DNA from: Clostridia bacterium
Lineage (GTDB): Bacteria > Bacillota > Clostridia > Christensenellales > Borkfalkiaceae
Reading direction: 5' to 3'
DNA: 64,000 nt
NCBI GenBank assembly: GCA_900770185.1
Contig: CAAGJM010000013.1
Location: forward strand, 1 to 64,000
The notes beneath the pieces are model-generated. The model was not told where the DNA came from. It worked only from the letters and a program-made list of their open reading frames with translations, and did no database searches. Below are positions 45,576-53,722 of this stretch, in pieces. A program made the translations under genes and the position numbers. Position 1 is the first letter of the stretch. Each line of letters starts with the position of its first letter.

Positions 45576-45932
45576 TTATTTTGCAAGCGCTTTTTTAGCG
45601 GCTACAACCAAAGATTTAAAACCTTCGGCGTCGTTTACCGCCATATCAGCAAGAATTTTTCTGTTCAAAGTAACGTCGGCAAGTTTAAGACCGTGCATAA
45701 ATTTACTGTAAGATATTTCGTTAATTCTGCAAGCCGCGTTGATACGGGCGATCCAAAGTTGACGGAAATCTCTCTTCTTGTTCTTTCTGCCGACGTAAGC
45801 ATAATTCAAAGATTTCATTACCGCTTCGCGGGCAACCCTATAAAGTTTGCTCTTAGAACCGTAATAACCTTTGGCAAGTTTCATTATTTTTCTACGCTTT
45901 TTAACCGCGTTTACCGCTCTTTTAATACGCAT
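45576..45932 (-). CDS. rplT: 50S ribosomal protein L20
   Basis: 118 residues with the typical KLAKGYYGSKSKLYR, GRKNKKRDFRQLWIARINAA and a C-terminal globular part. L20 is an early 50S assembly protein and the known autoregulator of the infC-rpmI-rplT operon. It lies 15 bp after rpmI. Confidence 0.98.
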   Translation of the reverse strand: MRIKRAVNAVKKRRKIMKLAKGYYGSKSKLYRVAREAVMKSLNYAYVGRKNKKRDFRQLWIARINAACRINEISYSKFMHGLKLADVTLNRKILADMAVNDAEGFKSLVVAAKKALAK

Positions 45933-45947
45933 ATTTCATTCTCCTTA

Positions 45948-46148
45948 TTAAGCCTTGTAGGGGATTATAGACTGTATAGTCTTTTCCTGAGTGCGAGAAA
46001 CGTAAGTGGTGGTTCTTAATCTTCTCTTTCTTTTAGTCGTCTTTTTCGCTAAAATGTGGCTTTTACCTTGATGACCTCTTTTAACTTTACCGGTCGCGGT
46101 GAGCGAGAAACGCTTCTTCGCGCCGCTGTGCGATTTCATTTTGGGCAT
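45948..46148 (-). CDS. rpmI: 50S ribosomal protein L35
   Basis: 66 residues beginning PKMKSHSGAKKRFSLTATGK, the family signature, followed by KRGHQGKSHILAKKTTKRKR. Standard length. Between infC and rplT. Confidence 0.98.
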   Translation of the reverse strand: MPKMKSHSGAKKRFSLTATGKVKRGHQGKSHILAKKTTKRKRRLRTTTYVSRTQEKTIQSIIPYKA

Positions 46149-46176
46149 TTGTGTTTCCTCCTAAAAATTTACTACT

Positions 46177-46692
46177 CTATTGCGCCTTGTTGGGGGCTAA
46201 TATCATAAGAATGTTTCTGCCTTCGAACATAGGCTTTTTTTCCATAACCGCTTCGGTTTCAAGAATTTTAAAAAACCTGTTCATTACGTCTACGCCGATA
46301 TCGCCGTGCGCGTTTTGTCTGCCGCGCATTCTTATGGATACTTTGACTTTGTTGCCCGCCGCAAGGAATTTTTGCGCCTGCTTAGCCTTAACGTTAAGGT
46401 CGCCTACGTCGATCGTCATGGAAAGCCAAATCTCTTTAAGTTCAACTACTTTCTGATTCTTCTTCGCTTCTTTCGCCTTTTTAAGCTGCTCGAACTTAAA
46501 TTTACCGTAGTCCATAATCTTACATACGGGGGGAACGGCGTTGGGAGAGATTTTAACAAGGTCCAAATCTTTATCGTAAGCAAGGCGCAACGCTTCCTGC
46601 ACGCCGACTATGCCGAGCTGCTCGCCCGTTTCGCCGATAAGCCTTATTTCTCTGTCGCGAATTTCTTCGTTGATTTGATGCTGGTTTTTAAT
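46177..46692 (-). CDS. infC: Translation initiation factor IF-3, ATT start
   Basis: 171 residues. The frame continues upstream of the first GTG (46602) with NQHQINEEIRDREIRLIGE, the conserved IF-3 N-terminus, and no ATG, GTG or TTG is available before the in-frame TAA at 46698. GGAAGG lies 9 bases before an ATT at 46692, so ATT is the start, as in other bacteria, where it lets IF-3 repress itself. The N-terminal domain is followed by the lysine-rich linker (KKAKEAKKNQK) and the C-terminal domain (VKVSIRMRGRQNAH). IF-3 guards start-codon choice on the 30S subunit. An attenuator-like hairpin lies just upstream. Confidence 0.93.
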   Translation of the reverse strand: MKNQHQINEEIRDREIRLIGETGEQLGIVGVQEALRLAYDKDLDLVKISPNAVPPVCKIMDYGKFKFEQLKKAKEAKKNQKVVELKEIWLSMTIDVGDLNVKAKQAQKFLAAGNKVKVSIRMRGRQNAHGDIGVDVMNRFFKILETEAVMEKKPMFEGRNILMILAPNKAQ

Positions 46693-46710
46693 AACGATTT
46701 ACCTTCCTAT

Positions 46711-46740
46711 AAAAAATTGCGGGGCGCAAAAGCACCCCGC
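46711..46740 (-). promoter_or_regulatory. Attenuator-like terminator in the infC leader (candidate L20 leader)
   Basis: On the minus strand GCGGGG...CCCCGC (46719-46740) is followed by TTTTTT (46711-46716), 19 bases before the ATT start of infC. A terminator at this place inside a 130-base leader is the layout of the L20-controlled leader known in Bacillota. I could not fold the anti-terminator with certainty. Confidence 0.65.
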
Positions 46741-46828
46741 ATTAAAAGCGAATTATCGCTTATAAACGTATAAAAGCCTGACGAACGCGAGTTGTAGGCG
46801 AGAAGGGGTAACTTCTGCTTGCTTTATT

Positions 46829-46857
46829 ATCTTAATACAATTAAAAATTATTGTCAA
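46829..46857 (-). promoter_or_regulatory. Promoter of infC-rpmI-rplT
   Basis: On the minus strand TTGACA (46852-46857) and TAAGAT (46829-46834) have a 17-bp spacer. It lies directly after the stop of the ThrRS-like gene and gives a leader of about 130 bases. Confidence 0.75.
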
Positions 46858-46862
46858 CCGAA

Positions 46863-48764
46863 TTAATTCGATTTTTTAATTTCTTTTATAACTTCCGCTA
46901 AGGTTAGCTTATAAATTTCGCTATCGCCACGCTTTTTGACGCTTAAAAGCCCCGTTTCGCGCTCTTTTTTGCCCGCAACTATTACGTAAGGCGTTTTTTC
47001 GGCAAGCGCAAGTTTTACGCGCGCTTTAAGCGGCGCGACGGAAAAATACGGTTTTGCACGCACGCCGAAAAGCATAAGTTCTTTATAAACGCTCTCGGCA
47101 AACCCGCTGTCGCCCGCGCTTAACACGGCAACTTGGCACGGCGCAAATCGGGCGGGCATATCGCCGCCGTTTTTTTCGATTAAAAGCGCGATTATCCGCT
47201 CGAAGCTTATCGCAGCCGCCGCGCGCACGGAACAAACGTATTTTTTCTCTCCGCTTTTTGAAACGTATTTAAGCCCGTATTTTTTCGGTGTTATAAAGTC
47301 GAGCGTAACGCTCGATAAAGCGTAAACTTTGCCGAAACCGTCTTTGACGGCGACTTCGACCTTGGGCGCGTAGTATTCCGCTCCGCCCGTAACTTCTTCA
47401 TACGCTATTCCGTTTCCGTCAAGCGCCGATTTTATGATTTTTTGAGCGTTTTCCCACTCGCGCTTAGCGGTTACGAATTTATTCTTAATCGTCGGGTCGC
47501 ATTTATCGAATTTAAAAATAAGGTCGGTAAAGCCTATTTTGTTAAGCGTCCTTACGCAGTCGCAAAGCGCCGCGTAAAACTCCTTTTCGGCGGATTCGGG
47601 GGTGCAGAAAACGGCGCAGTCGTTCGTCGTATATTCGCTAAGCCCTTTAAGCCCGTCCGTTTTGCCGCCCGTACGCTTGAACGCCTCGCCCGTTTCGAAA
47701 TACTTGACGGGTAAGTCTTTATAGCTTTTAAGTCCCGCCGCGTAGAGCGCGAATTTTGCAGGGAAGGTTACGGGGGTTAAAACTTGCGGCTGTCTTTTCC
47801 CGCCCGCGTTTACGGTAAGCAAATTCTTTTTATATCTTTCCGTAAACCCGCCCGCGTACGCTTCCGCGCCGTAAACCGAGGGGGTTTTTACGGGAGAGTA
47901 GCCGCTTAAAACTTCCACCCGCTCGAAAATATCTATAAGCGCGCGCAAAGTCGCCGCGCCCTTTTCGGTGAGTATTATTTTGCCGCGACCCGCAGGCGCA
48001 AAACGGGCAAAATAATTGAGATTTGCACCGATATATCTATGGTCGAGTTTTTTCTGCTCTTCTTTATTTTTAAGATACGCGTCGATTTCGGACTTTTTTT
48101 CAAACGCTACTCCGCTTATGCGGGTAAGCATTTCGTTATTCGCGTCGCCGCCGAAATACGCGCCCGAAAGCCTAGTCAGCGCAAACGCTTTTATTCTGCC
48201 GGTTGAAAGAACATGGGCTTCGCCGCAAACGTCGGTAAACGCGCCTTGTTTATAAAAACTTACGGGCACGCCGTCGGGGATGCGTTCGACGGTCTGAAGC
48301 TTATACTTTTCGCCGAATTTTTTTAAGAGTTTAAGCGCGTCTTTTTTATCGAGCGTAAACCTTTCGACGGGTAAATCGCTTTTTATAATAGACTTCATTT
48401 CGCGCTCTATTTTAGACAAATCTTCTTTTTTAATGGGGGTTTTAAACTCGACGTCGCAATAAAAACCGCTATTATGCGCTCTTTCTGCGGCGATGTTGCA
48501 AGTCGGATATATGTTTTTGACCGCTTGCGCAAGCACGTGCGCGCACGCAATTCTGTAAACGCGCAAACCCTCTTCGTCTTTTAAAGTCAGCAATTTAACC
48601 GCGTCGCCGTCCGCCAAAACGGTCGATAAATCTTTGGTTTTTCCGTTTATTTCGGCGGCGATTGCCGACCTTAAAGACGCTTCGCCTAAAAAAGCCGCTA
48701 AACTTAAAGCGGTTGCGCCTTCTTCTATATTCACGGAAGAGCCGTCGGATAAATTAACTAACAT
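46863..48764 (-). CDS. Threonyl-tRNA synthetase-like protein, degenerate active site
   Basis: 633 residues, full ThrRS length and domain order: TGS (1-60), editing domain (about 65-225), class II core (about 245-535), anticodon-binding domain (about 540-630). Overall similarity is clear (FYCDVEF, SGAYFGGDANNEMLTRI, NCxxFC-like and SFERIIALLIE). By-eye alignment to Bacillus and E. coli ThrRS shows loss of key residues. The zinc ligands Cys, His and His are F334, A384 and R514; the motif 2 Arg is F362; the threonine-contacting Gln is T487. The motif 3 Arg (R523) remains. In the editing site the first His of HxxxH is I72, while H76, C180 and H184 stay. It sits at the canonical thrS-infC position with its own promoter and no T-box. 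It may be a paralogue with another role, so I do not name it thrS. Confidence 0.8.
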   Translation of the reverse strand: MLVNLSDGSSVNIEEGATALSLAAFLGEASLRSAIAAEINGKTKDLSTVLADGDAVKLLTLKDEEGLRVYRIACAHVLAQAVKNIYPTCNIAAERAHNSGFYCDVEFKTPIKKEDLSKIEREMKSIIKSDLPVERFTLDKKDALKLLKKFGEKYKLQTVERIPDGVPVSFYKQGAFTDVCGEAHVLSTGRIKAFALTRLSGAYFGGDANNEMLTRISGVAFEKKSEIDAYLKNKEEQKKLDHRYIGANLNYFARFAPAGRGKIILTEKGAATLRALIDIFERVEVLSGYSPVKTPSVYGAEAYAGGFTERYKKNLLTVNAGGKRQPQVLTPVTFPAKFALYAAGLKSYKDLPVKYFETGEAFKRTGGKTDGLKGLSEYTTNDCAVFCTPESAEKEFYAALCDCVRTLNKIGFTDLIFKFDKCDPTIKNKFVTAKREWENAQKIIKSALDGNGIAYEEVTGGAEYYAPKVEVAVKDGFGKVYALSSVTLDFITPKKYGLKYVSKSGEKKYVCSVRAAAAISFERIIALLIEKNGGDMPARFAPCQVAVLSAGDSGFAESVYKELMLFGVRAKPYFSVAPLKARVKLALAEKTPYVIVAGKKERETGLLSVKKRGDSEIYKLTLAEVIKEIKKSN

Positions 48765-48796
48765 ACTGCACCTTAAAAGCTTTTATAGAAAAGATA

Positions 48797-48818
48797 AGGG
48801 CGGAATTCATCCGCCCCG
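48797..48818 (-). other. Hairpin in the ThrRS-like gene leader
   Basis: GGGCGGA and TCCGCCC form a 7-bp stem with a 5-base loop, followed on the minus strand by TTATCTTTTC. It is weakly terminator-like. The leader is only about 75 bases, too short for a T-box, and no TGGNACCGCG motif is present. Confidence 0.55.
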
Positions 48819-48843
48819 GTCGCTTCAACTGTCACATTATTTA

Positions 48844-48871
48844 ATTATATCCTTAAAATTTTTTTTGTCAA
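48844..48871 (-). promoter_or_regulatory. Promoter of the ThrRS-like gene
   Basis: On the minus strand TTGACA (48866-48871) and TATAAT (48844-48849), both consensus, have a 16-bp spacer, about 80 bases before the ATG. Confidence 0.75.
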
Positions 48872-48979
48872 CGTTTTTTGACGCATTTTGTCGGTTTATA
48901 AAGCCGCTTAAAAACGCAAAGGCTTAAATCGACTATATTTTGTTATTGAAAACGCCGCCGCCAAGCCGCAAAAACAACT

Positions 48980-49714
48980 CTATCCCCGCTTAAAATACTC
49001 GCCCGAAAATATCACCCTGTCGCCGTAATATTCTTTTATATACGGCTCGTCTTTTTCGGGCAACGGGGATAAAAGCTCCACTTCGCCCGCGCCCGATAAA
49101 ATTATCTCTTTCGCGACTTTAAGCGTTTCGCCGCCCTCCCCCATAAGCATGCTACGCGTAAGCCTGTTAAAATACTTGTCGTATAAACCCCTTCCGTCGT
49201 AGCAAACCCGTTTACCGCGCTTATCTTTTATCAGGTAGGTTATAAAGTCTTTAACCTGACTTTTGGTGAACGTTTTGGGGACGTATCCCGCAATATCGCT
49301 CCACTTTTCTTTAAGCGGCTTCATTCTGAAATTGAAAATGCCGTCGATGCTGTATTCGCTGAAATTTTTGAGTTTACGCTTGACGTAACGCTTATCTTCG
49401 TCGGCGTCGGCGGCGATAAGCGCGGCGTATAAAAGTTCCTTATCGTCGTCGCCGAGCGCGGTTATAGCTATGTTGCGCTTAAAGTAGGCGTATTTATAGC
49501 CTATTGCTATAACGTCCGCCATTTTATCTTCCGCTTCAAGGGTCAAAAGGCTTTTGAACTCTTCGGGGACGGTTAAAATAAGCTCTTGCCGCAAAGAATC
49601 GGTTTTTAATATTTTTGAAGCGCGCATTTCCGCCATAACGCTTGATAAGGAGTTCAAAATATAAGAAATATAATCGCCCCTTAAGCGGCTTTCGGATATT
49701 TTTATTTCACTCAT
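48980..49714 (-). CDS. YtxC-like protein
   Basis: 244 residues, soluble. The strongest hint is the middle segment FSEYSIDGIFNFRMKPLKEKW (about 118-138), which resembles the conserved core of the putative sporulation protein YtxC, a gene that neighbours thrS in Bacillus. The C-terminal part (about 200-240) with GGETLKVAKEIILSGAGEVEL also fits. It is shorter than Bacillus YtxC. The function of the family is not known, and its presence does not prove spore formation. It lies 9 bp after the P-type ATPase gene. Confidence 0.5.
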   Translation of the reverse strand: MSEIKISESRLRGDYISYILNSLSSVMAEMRASKILKTDSLRQELILTVPEEFKSLLTLEAEDKMADVIAIGYKYAYFKRNIAITALGDDDKELLYAALIAADADEDKRYVKRKLKNFSEYSIDGIFNFRMKPLKEKWSDIAGYVPKTFTKSQVKDFITYLIKDKRGKRVCYDGRGLYDKYFNRLTRSMLMGEGGETLKVAKEIILSGAGEVELLSPLPEKDEPYIKEYYGDRVIFSGEYFKRG

Positions 49715-49723
49715 ACAATAAGT

Positions 49724-52396
49724 CTATGCATTATTTTGCGTTTTAATTAGGGCTTTTGATATTTGTTTGTCAACTTTTTTAGTCGAATAAAGTCTATATA
49801 ACGCCTTATACGCTTCGCTGATTAAAACTACGCTTGCGCCCGTCAAAATTATTTTTATCCACAGCGCGAAATCAAGGGGAGTCGTTTCGAAAAACTTACC
49901 GCATTTTTGCGTTAAAATTATTTGCAGCACGAATGTGACCGAAAAAGTTATAATCATCGCTTTGTTGCCCTTAAAGTTTTTAACGACGCTTCTCGACCCC
50001 GTTTCGCGGCAGTTGAAGGCGTTAAAGAGCTGCAACACCGTAAACAGCGTGAAAATTACCGTTTGCTGCTCGGACTTATCGCAATTAAGGAAGTTAAACT
50101 TATACTGCGCGATTAAAAGCCCCGCGCTGAACGCCGCGTGCAAAACTATCCGCGCCATTATTTTGCGGGTCAAAATATTGTCGCTGCGGCGGACGGGTGT
50201 ATCTTTCATTATTTCCGCGCCGCGCGTTTCAAGCCCTAAGGTGAGCGCGGGCGGTCCGTCCATAATAACGTTTATCCACAAAAGCATAAGCGCGTTAAAC
50301 GGGCTGGGGCGGTTTAAAAGCAAGCAAATTATTATAAACGCCGTAGCCGTTACGTTGACGGAGAGTTGGAACATTATAAAACGTTGAAAGTTTTCGTAAA
50401 TGTTCCGCCCGAAAAATATAGCTTTTATTATCGTTGAAAAGGAGTTGTCTAATAAAATTATATCGCTCGCTTCTTTCGTAATTTCGCTTCCGCCGCCCAT
50501 CGCTATGCCGATATCGGCGTTTTTTATGGCGGGCGCGTCGTTTATGCCGTCGCCCGTAACCGCCACCACTTCGCCCGCCGCCTTTAAAAGTTTAACGACC
50601 CTTAGTTTTGTTTCGGGCGTGCTTCTTGCTACGACGGTTACCGTTTCAAGTTTTTTAAGCAACTCTTCGTCGGTCATATCTTCCGCTTCGCGCGCGGTTA
50701 TAACCTGACTTTCGCCACTTGCTATTTTTAATTTTTTCGCGATAGAAAGTGCGGTTTTTGCGTTATCGCCCGTCAGCATTTTAACCTTTATGCCCGCCGC
50801 CATACACTCGCCGCAAGACTTTACCACGTCTTTTCTGACGGGGTCTGAAATCGCCGCAAAGCCGTCGAAAACAAGTCCGCCTTTAAGGCTTACGTCAGCC
50901 GCGTTTGCGTGGGCGAAAGCAAGCGTCCTCGCCCCCGCTTCCTGCTCGGCGGAAAGCGCGGCTTCTATCAACGATTTTTCTTTGCGGGATAAATCGCACA
51001 TTGATAGTATTACTTCGGGCGCGCCTTTAAAATAGGTTATATCCGCGCCCTTATACGCCGTTGCCATATACTTTACGTCGGATGAAAATTCAAGCCTTTT
51101 ACAGTATTTTTCGCGCGGCAACGTTGACGCTTTCGCTCTTTTTTTTGAGAATACGTATTCGAGCAAGGCAACTTCTGTCGCACTGCCCGATATCAAGCGG
51201 CGGTTATTTTCATACACTTCTTCCGCACTGCTGTTTAAAACGGCGTTTTCGCTCATAATATCCGAAATTTTATCGCTTAATTTGCCGCTACTTAAAAACG
51301 CCGAAACGCTCGTCACTTTCATTTTGTTTTCGGTAAGCGTACCCGTTTTATCGCTGCAAATAACGCTTACGCACCCCACCGTTTCCGCCGCGACGAGTTT
51401 GCGGATAAGCGCGTTGGACTTCGACAGTTTAACGACGTTTAAAGTGAGCGCGATTGCAACGGTCGTAGGCAAACCTTCGGGCACGGACGCAACTATTAAA
51501 ATTATGGCGTCTAAAAAGGCTTCTTCGACGTTTAAAAAGGTTGCAGACTTAGTGACAAAAAGCCGCGTTACGCTTAAAATAAGCACGAAAACCGCCGCTA
51601 TCGCTCCGAATGCCGTTATCAGTTTCGAAAGCCTTTCGAGTTTTTCGTTTAAAGGTGCGGAAACCGAATCTTTAATCTGCAAATCTTTGGCTATTTTACC
51701 CGTTTCCGAGCCGTCGCCCACGGCGGTTGCAACGCATTCCGCTCTTCCGTCCGAGATAAACGAACCGCTGTACAGCATATTTATGCGGTCGAAAAGGTGG
51801 GCGGACTTATCTATCGCAATATCTCCCCGCTTTTTAACGGGCAAACTTTCGCCTGTTAAACTCGACTCGTCAACCGATAAATTTTCGCTTTTAATAATTC
51901 GCCCGTCCGCAACCACCTTGTCGCCGCTTTCGTATAAAACTATATCGCCGACAACCACGTCGCTTTGTTTTATTATTTTAATTTCGCCGCCGCGTTTGAC
52001 TTTTGCGGACACGCTTTCATACATTTTGTTCAGCGTATCGAATGCTTTTTGCGATTTGCCCTCCATAATGACCGTCAGCGCGACCGATACCGCGATAGCA
52101 GCAAAAATGCCGATACATTCGTAAAAATCGCCGTCGCCGGTTTTTAAAAATTTGCCTATATTCACCCCGACGGTTATTACCCACGCCGCCTCTAAAATTA
52201 TAAGCATCGGGTCAAGCATCGCGTCGATTATTTTTTTGAACGCCGATTTTTGCTTGCGCTTCGTTAAAGTATTCGCCCCGTTTTTTTTGCGTGAAACGGC
52301 GGCTTTTTCTTCGCTTAGCCCCGTTTCCGCATTGACGTTTAGTTCTTCAAGCACCTGTTCGCCGGTTTTAGCGTACGCTTTAATATCAATCATCAA
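49724..52396 (-). CDS. P-type calcium-transporting ATPase (P2A/P2B type)
   Basis: 890 residues. An N-terminal cation ATPase domain (GLSEEKAAVSRKKNGANTL), then the actuator TGES (VDESSLTGESLPV, about 172-184), the TM4 motif VASVPEGLPTTVAI that provides calcium ligands in type II pumps, the phosphorylation site CSDKTGTLTENKM (about 350-362), the nucleotide domain with KGAPE, and the hinge TGDGINDAPAIKNADIGIAMG. The C-terminal cation ATPase domain has LLWINVIMDGPPALTLGLE. It should export calcium from the cytoplasm using ATP. The sequence does not exclude Mn2+ or Na+. Confidence 0.92.
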   Translation of the reverse strand: MMIDIKAYAKTGEQVLEELNVNAETGLSEEKAAVSRKKNGANTLTKRKQKSAFKKIIDAMLDPMLIILEAAWVITVGVNIGKFLKTGDGDFYECIGIFAAIAVSVALTVIMEGKSQKAFDTLNKMYESVSAKVKRGGEIKIIKQSDVVVGDIVLYESGDKVVADGRIIKSENLSVDESSLTGESLPVKKRGDIAIDKSAHLFDRINMLYSGSFISDGRAECVATAVGDGSETGKIAKDLQIKDSVSAPLNEKLERLSKLITAFGAIAAVFVLILSVTRLFVTKSATFLNVEEAFLDAIILIVASVPEGLPTTVAIALTLNVVKLSKSNALIRKLVAAETVGCVSVICSDKTGTLTENKMKVTSVSAFLSSGKLSDKISDIMSENAVLNSSAEEVYENNRRLISGSATEVALLEYVFSKKRAKASTLPREKYCKRLEFSSDVKYMATAYKGADITYFKGAPEVILSMCDLSRKEKSLIEAALSAEQEAGARTLAFAHANAADVSLKGGLVFDGFAAISDPVRKDVVKSCGECMAAGIKVKMLTGDNAKTALSIAKKLKIASGESQVITAREAEDMTDEELLKKLETVTVVARSTPETKLRVVKLLKAAGEVVAVTGDGINDAPAIKNADIGIAMGGGSEITKEASDIILLDNSFSTIIKAIFFGRNIYENFQRFIMFQLSVNVTATAFIIICLLLNRPSPFNALMLLWINVIMDGPPALTLGLETRGAEIMKDTPVRRSDNILTRKIMARIVLHAAFSAGLLIAQYKFNFLNCDKSEQQTVIFTLFTVLQLFNAFNCRETGSRSVVKNFKGNKAMIITFSVTFVLQIILTQKCGKFFETTPLDFALWIKIILTGASVVLISEAYKALYRLYSTKKVDKQISKALIKTQNNA

Positions 52397-52449
52397 TTTA
52401 ATTTATTAAAACAAAAAAAACATTATTCCAAAACTTAACCTAAAAATCG

Positions 52450-52478
52450 TTTACAATAAACTTTTAAAGCGCTAAAAT
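52450..52478 (+). promoter_or_regulatory. Promoter of the phosphoribosyltransferase gene
   Basis: TTTACA (52450-52455) and TAAAAT (52473-52478) have a 17-bp spacer, 45 bases upstream of the ATG; AAGGGG serves as ribosome site. Confidence 0.6.
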
Positions 52479-52522
52479 ATATAGGTGCTTTGCATATTAG
52501 ATAAGCAAAAAGGGGTACAGTT

Positions 52523-53062
52523 ATGGATAAATTTTTGACGATCGATATTAAAGGTTTTAAAGCCGACCTTCCTGTTTTACCGCTCCCCAGCGGCATAAAT
52601 ATAGCTTTTTTTAACCTTCACGGCGACAGCGCAATGACCGAGCACTGCGGCAAAGAACTTGCTAAATACTTAACCGATTGCGACGTATTGATTACCGCGG
52701 AATCGAAAGGTCTTCAACTTACCCACGTTATCGCGCGCGAACTCGGGCAAAGATATTACGCCGTCGCACGCAAATCTAAAAAACTTTATATGCAGGACGG
52801 CATTTCCGTCGAATACGGCTCTTCTATAACGACCGGCAAGGCGCAATGCCTGTATTTATCTAAGCACGACGTTGAACTTTTAAAGGGCAAGCGCGTAGGC
52901 ATTGTGGACGACGTTGTTTCAACCGGCGAATCTTTAAAAGGGCTTGACGAACTCGTTGAAAAGGCGGGCGGCAAAATCGTTAAACAAGCCTTCGTTTTGG
53001 CGGAAGGCGACGCCGCCGACAGAAAAGATATAGTGTACCTTGCAAAAATCCCCCTGCTTTGA
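52523..53062 (+). CDS. Adenine-type phosphoribosyltransferase
   Basis: A 179-residue type I phosphoribosyltransferase. The PRPP-binding loop is GIVDDVVSTGESLKG (about 131-145), with the pyrophosphate loop ITAESKGLQL (about 59-68), which aligns with the adenine PRTase pattern AxExRG/AESKG. It probably salvages adenine to AMP, and would complement the nucleoside phosphorylases elsewhere in the window. The first 25 residues differ from classical Apt, so I give no gene name. It is a single-gene transcript on the plus strand. Confidence 0.8.
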   Translation: MDKFLTIDIKGFKADLPVLPLPSGINIAFFNLHGDSAMTEHCGKELAKYLTDCDVLITAESKGLQLTHVIARELGQRYYAVARKSKKLYMQDGISVEYGSSITTGKAQCLYLSKHDVELLKGKRVGIVDDVVSTGESLKGLDELVEKAGGKIVKQAFVLAEGDAADRKDIVYLAKIPLL

Positions 53063-53082
53063 TTATATTGATTAAAAAACTA

Positions 53083-53114
53083 CGGCGAAATGTCTACCCT
53101 TTCGCCGTTTTTTT
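53083..53114 (+). terminator. Terminator of the phosphoribosyltransferase gene
   Basis: CGGCGAAA (53083-53090) pairs with TTTCGCCG (53100-53107), followed by TTTTTTT. Confidence 0.88.
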
Positions 53115-53128
53115 ACGGGAATTATAAA

Positions 53129-53160
53129 AGCGTTTTGCTATACGGCAAAACGCTTATTTT
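53129..53160 (-). terminator. Terminator hairpin copy 1
   Basis: AGCGTTTTGC (53129-53138) pairs with 53145-53154 around TATACG. It sits at the end of the first XRE gene; its 3' arm overlaps the stop codon region. Near-identical hairpins stand at 53690-53716 and 54342-54367. Confidence 0.8.
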
Positions 53161-53366
53161 TTCAAACCTAATATCTCGTCGGAAGAAACGTTCAAAATTT
53201 CGCACAAATTAGCGAAAGTATCAATCGCGGGATATTTATCGCTGTGAAGATATTTGCTTATAGTTGAGGGATTAACGCCCAACCTTTCGGCAATTTCTTT
53301 TTGCGACAAACTGCTCCCCTTTATTTCTTCACGAAGCCGTGCTTGTATGTCTTTTATATCTATCAT
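53154..53366 (-). CDS. Small XRE-family HTH regulator 1
   Basis: 70 residues, essentially one Cro/C1-type helix-turn-helix domain: LSQKEIAERLGVNPSTISKYL is the HTH (helices 2-3, about residues 21-41). I start it at 53366 because it then aligns end to end with the second copy at 53716-53928 (44 of 70 residues identical by eye). The longer frame to 53414 runs over the promoter. It is divergent from a small membrane protein gene and shares an 87-bp control region with two operator-like repeats. It probably represses both promoters (inference). Confidence 0.85.
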   Translation of the reverse strand: MIDIKDIQARLREEIKGSSLSQKEIAERLGVNPSTISKYLHSDKYPAIDTFANLCEILNVSSDEILGLKK

Positions 53367-53374
53367 ATTAAAAA

Positions 53375-53428
53375 TTATAGCACGGTGTACAATTTTTACT
53401 TGACAATGGCACATTGTACAATTATAAT
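53375..53428. promoter_or_regulatory. Divergent promoters with two operator repeats
   Basis: On plus, TTGACA (53400-53405) and TATAAT (53423-53428) are both consensus with a 17-bp spacer. On minus, TATAAT (53375-53380) serves the XRE gene with a poor -35. A 15-base direct repeat, GCACNNTGTACAATT, occurs at 53380-53394 and 53409-53423 with centres 29 bp apart. Each copy holds a palindromic TTGTACAA-like core and each covers one promoter, the layout of a repressor operator. Confidence 0.75.
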
Positions 53429-53452
53429 TATATCTATTGCCAAGTATTTAAA

Positions 53453-53680
53453 ATGCTAAACGAATTATTAAATTTAATTGAATTGAACAATATAAATATT
53501 TATTTTTTGTTAATTATGGCTTTATTTATGCGGGTTTGCGTCGGCGTAGCCTGCTGTAAAATCGCCTATGATAACAAGTGGTGTGTAACATATTGGCTGA
53601 TCGCTTCGCTTATTTTAGGAAGTTTGGCGTTTTTTGTTGCGCTCGTGTTAGATTCGATATTAAAAAACAAAAACACGTAA
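53453..53680 (+). CDS. Small two-helix membrane protein
   Basis: 75 residues from the ATG at 53453, about 25 bases after the -10 box. There are two hydrophobic helices (about 17-40 and 46-70), with cysteines in the turn (GVACCKIAYDNKWC), and a basic end KNKNT. I do not recognise the family. The ribosome site is weak. A frame starting at 53414 would begin inside the promoter. The consensus promoter and the operator point to tight repression by the adjacent XRE protein. Confidence 0.6.
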   Translation: MLNELLNLIELNNINIYFLLIMALFMRVCVGVACCKIAYDNKWCVTYWLIASLILGSLAFFVALVLDSILKNKNT

Positions 53681-53689
53681 TATTTTAAA

Positions 53690-53722
53690 AGCGTTTTGCA
53701 AGGTTTGCAAAACGCTTATTTT
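53690..53722. terminator. Terminator hairpin copy 2, shared by convergent genes
   Basis: AGCGTTTTGCA (53690-53700) pairs with 53706-53716 around AGGTT; T-runs lie on both sides. It ends both the small membrane protein gene (plus) and the second XRE gene (minus). Confidence 0.8.

Noticed and set aside
48765..48871. T-box riboswitch before the ThrRS-like gene
   Set aside because: Leader too short and no TGGNACCGCG-like motif.
51282..52124. Plus-strand frame of 280 codons inside the calcium ATPase gene
   Set aside because: Antisense shadow; the ATPase motifs lie on the minus strand across the whole stretch.
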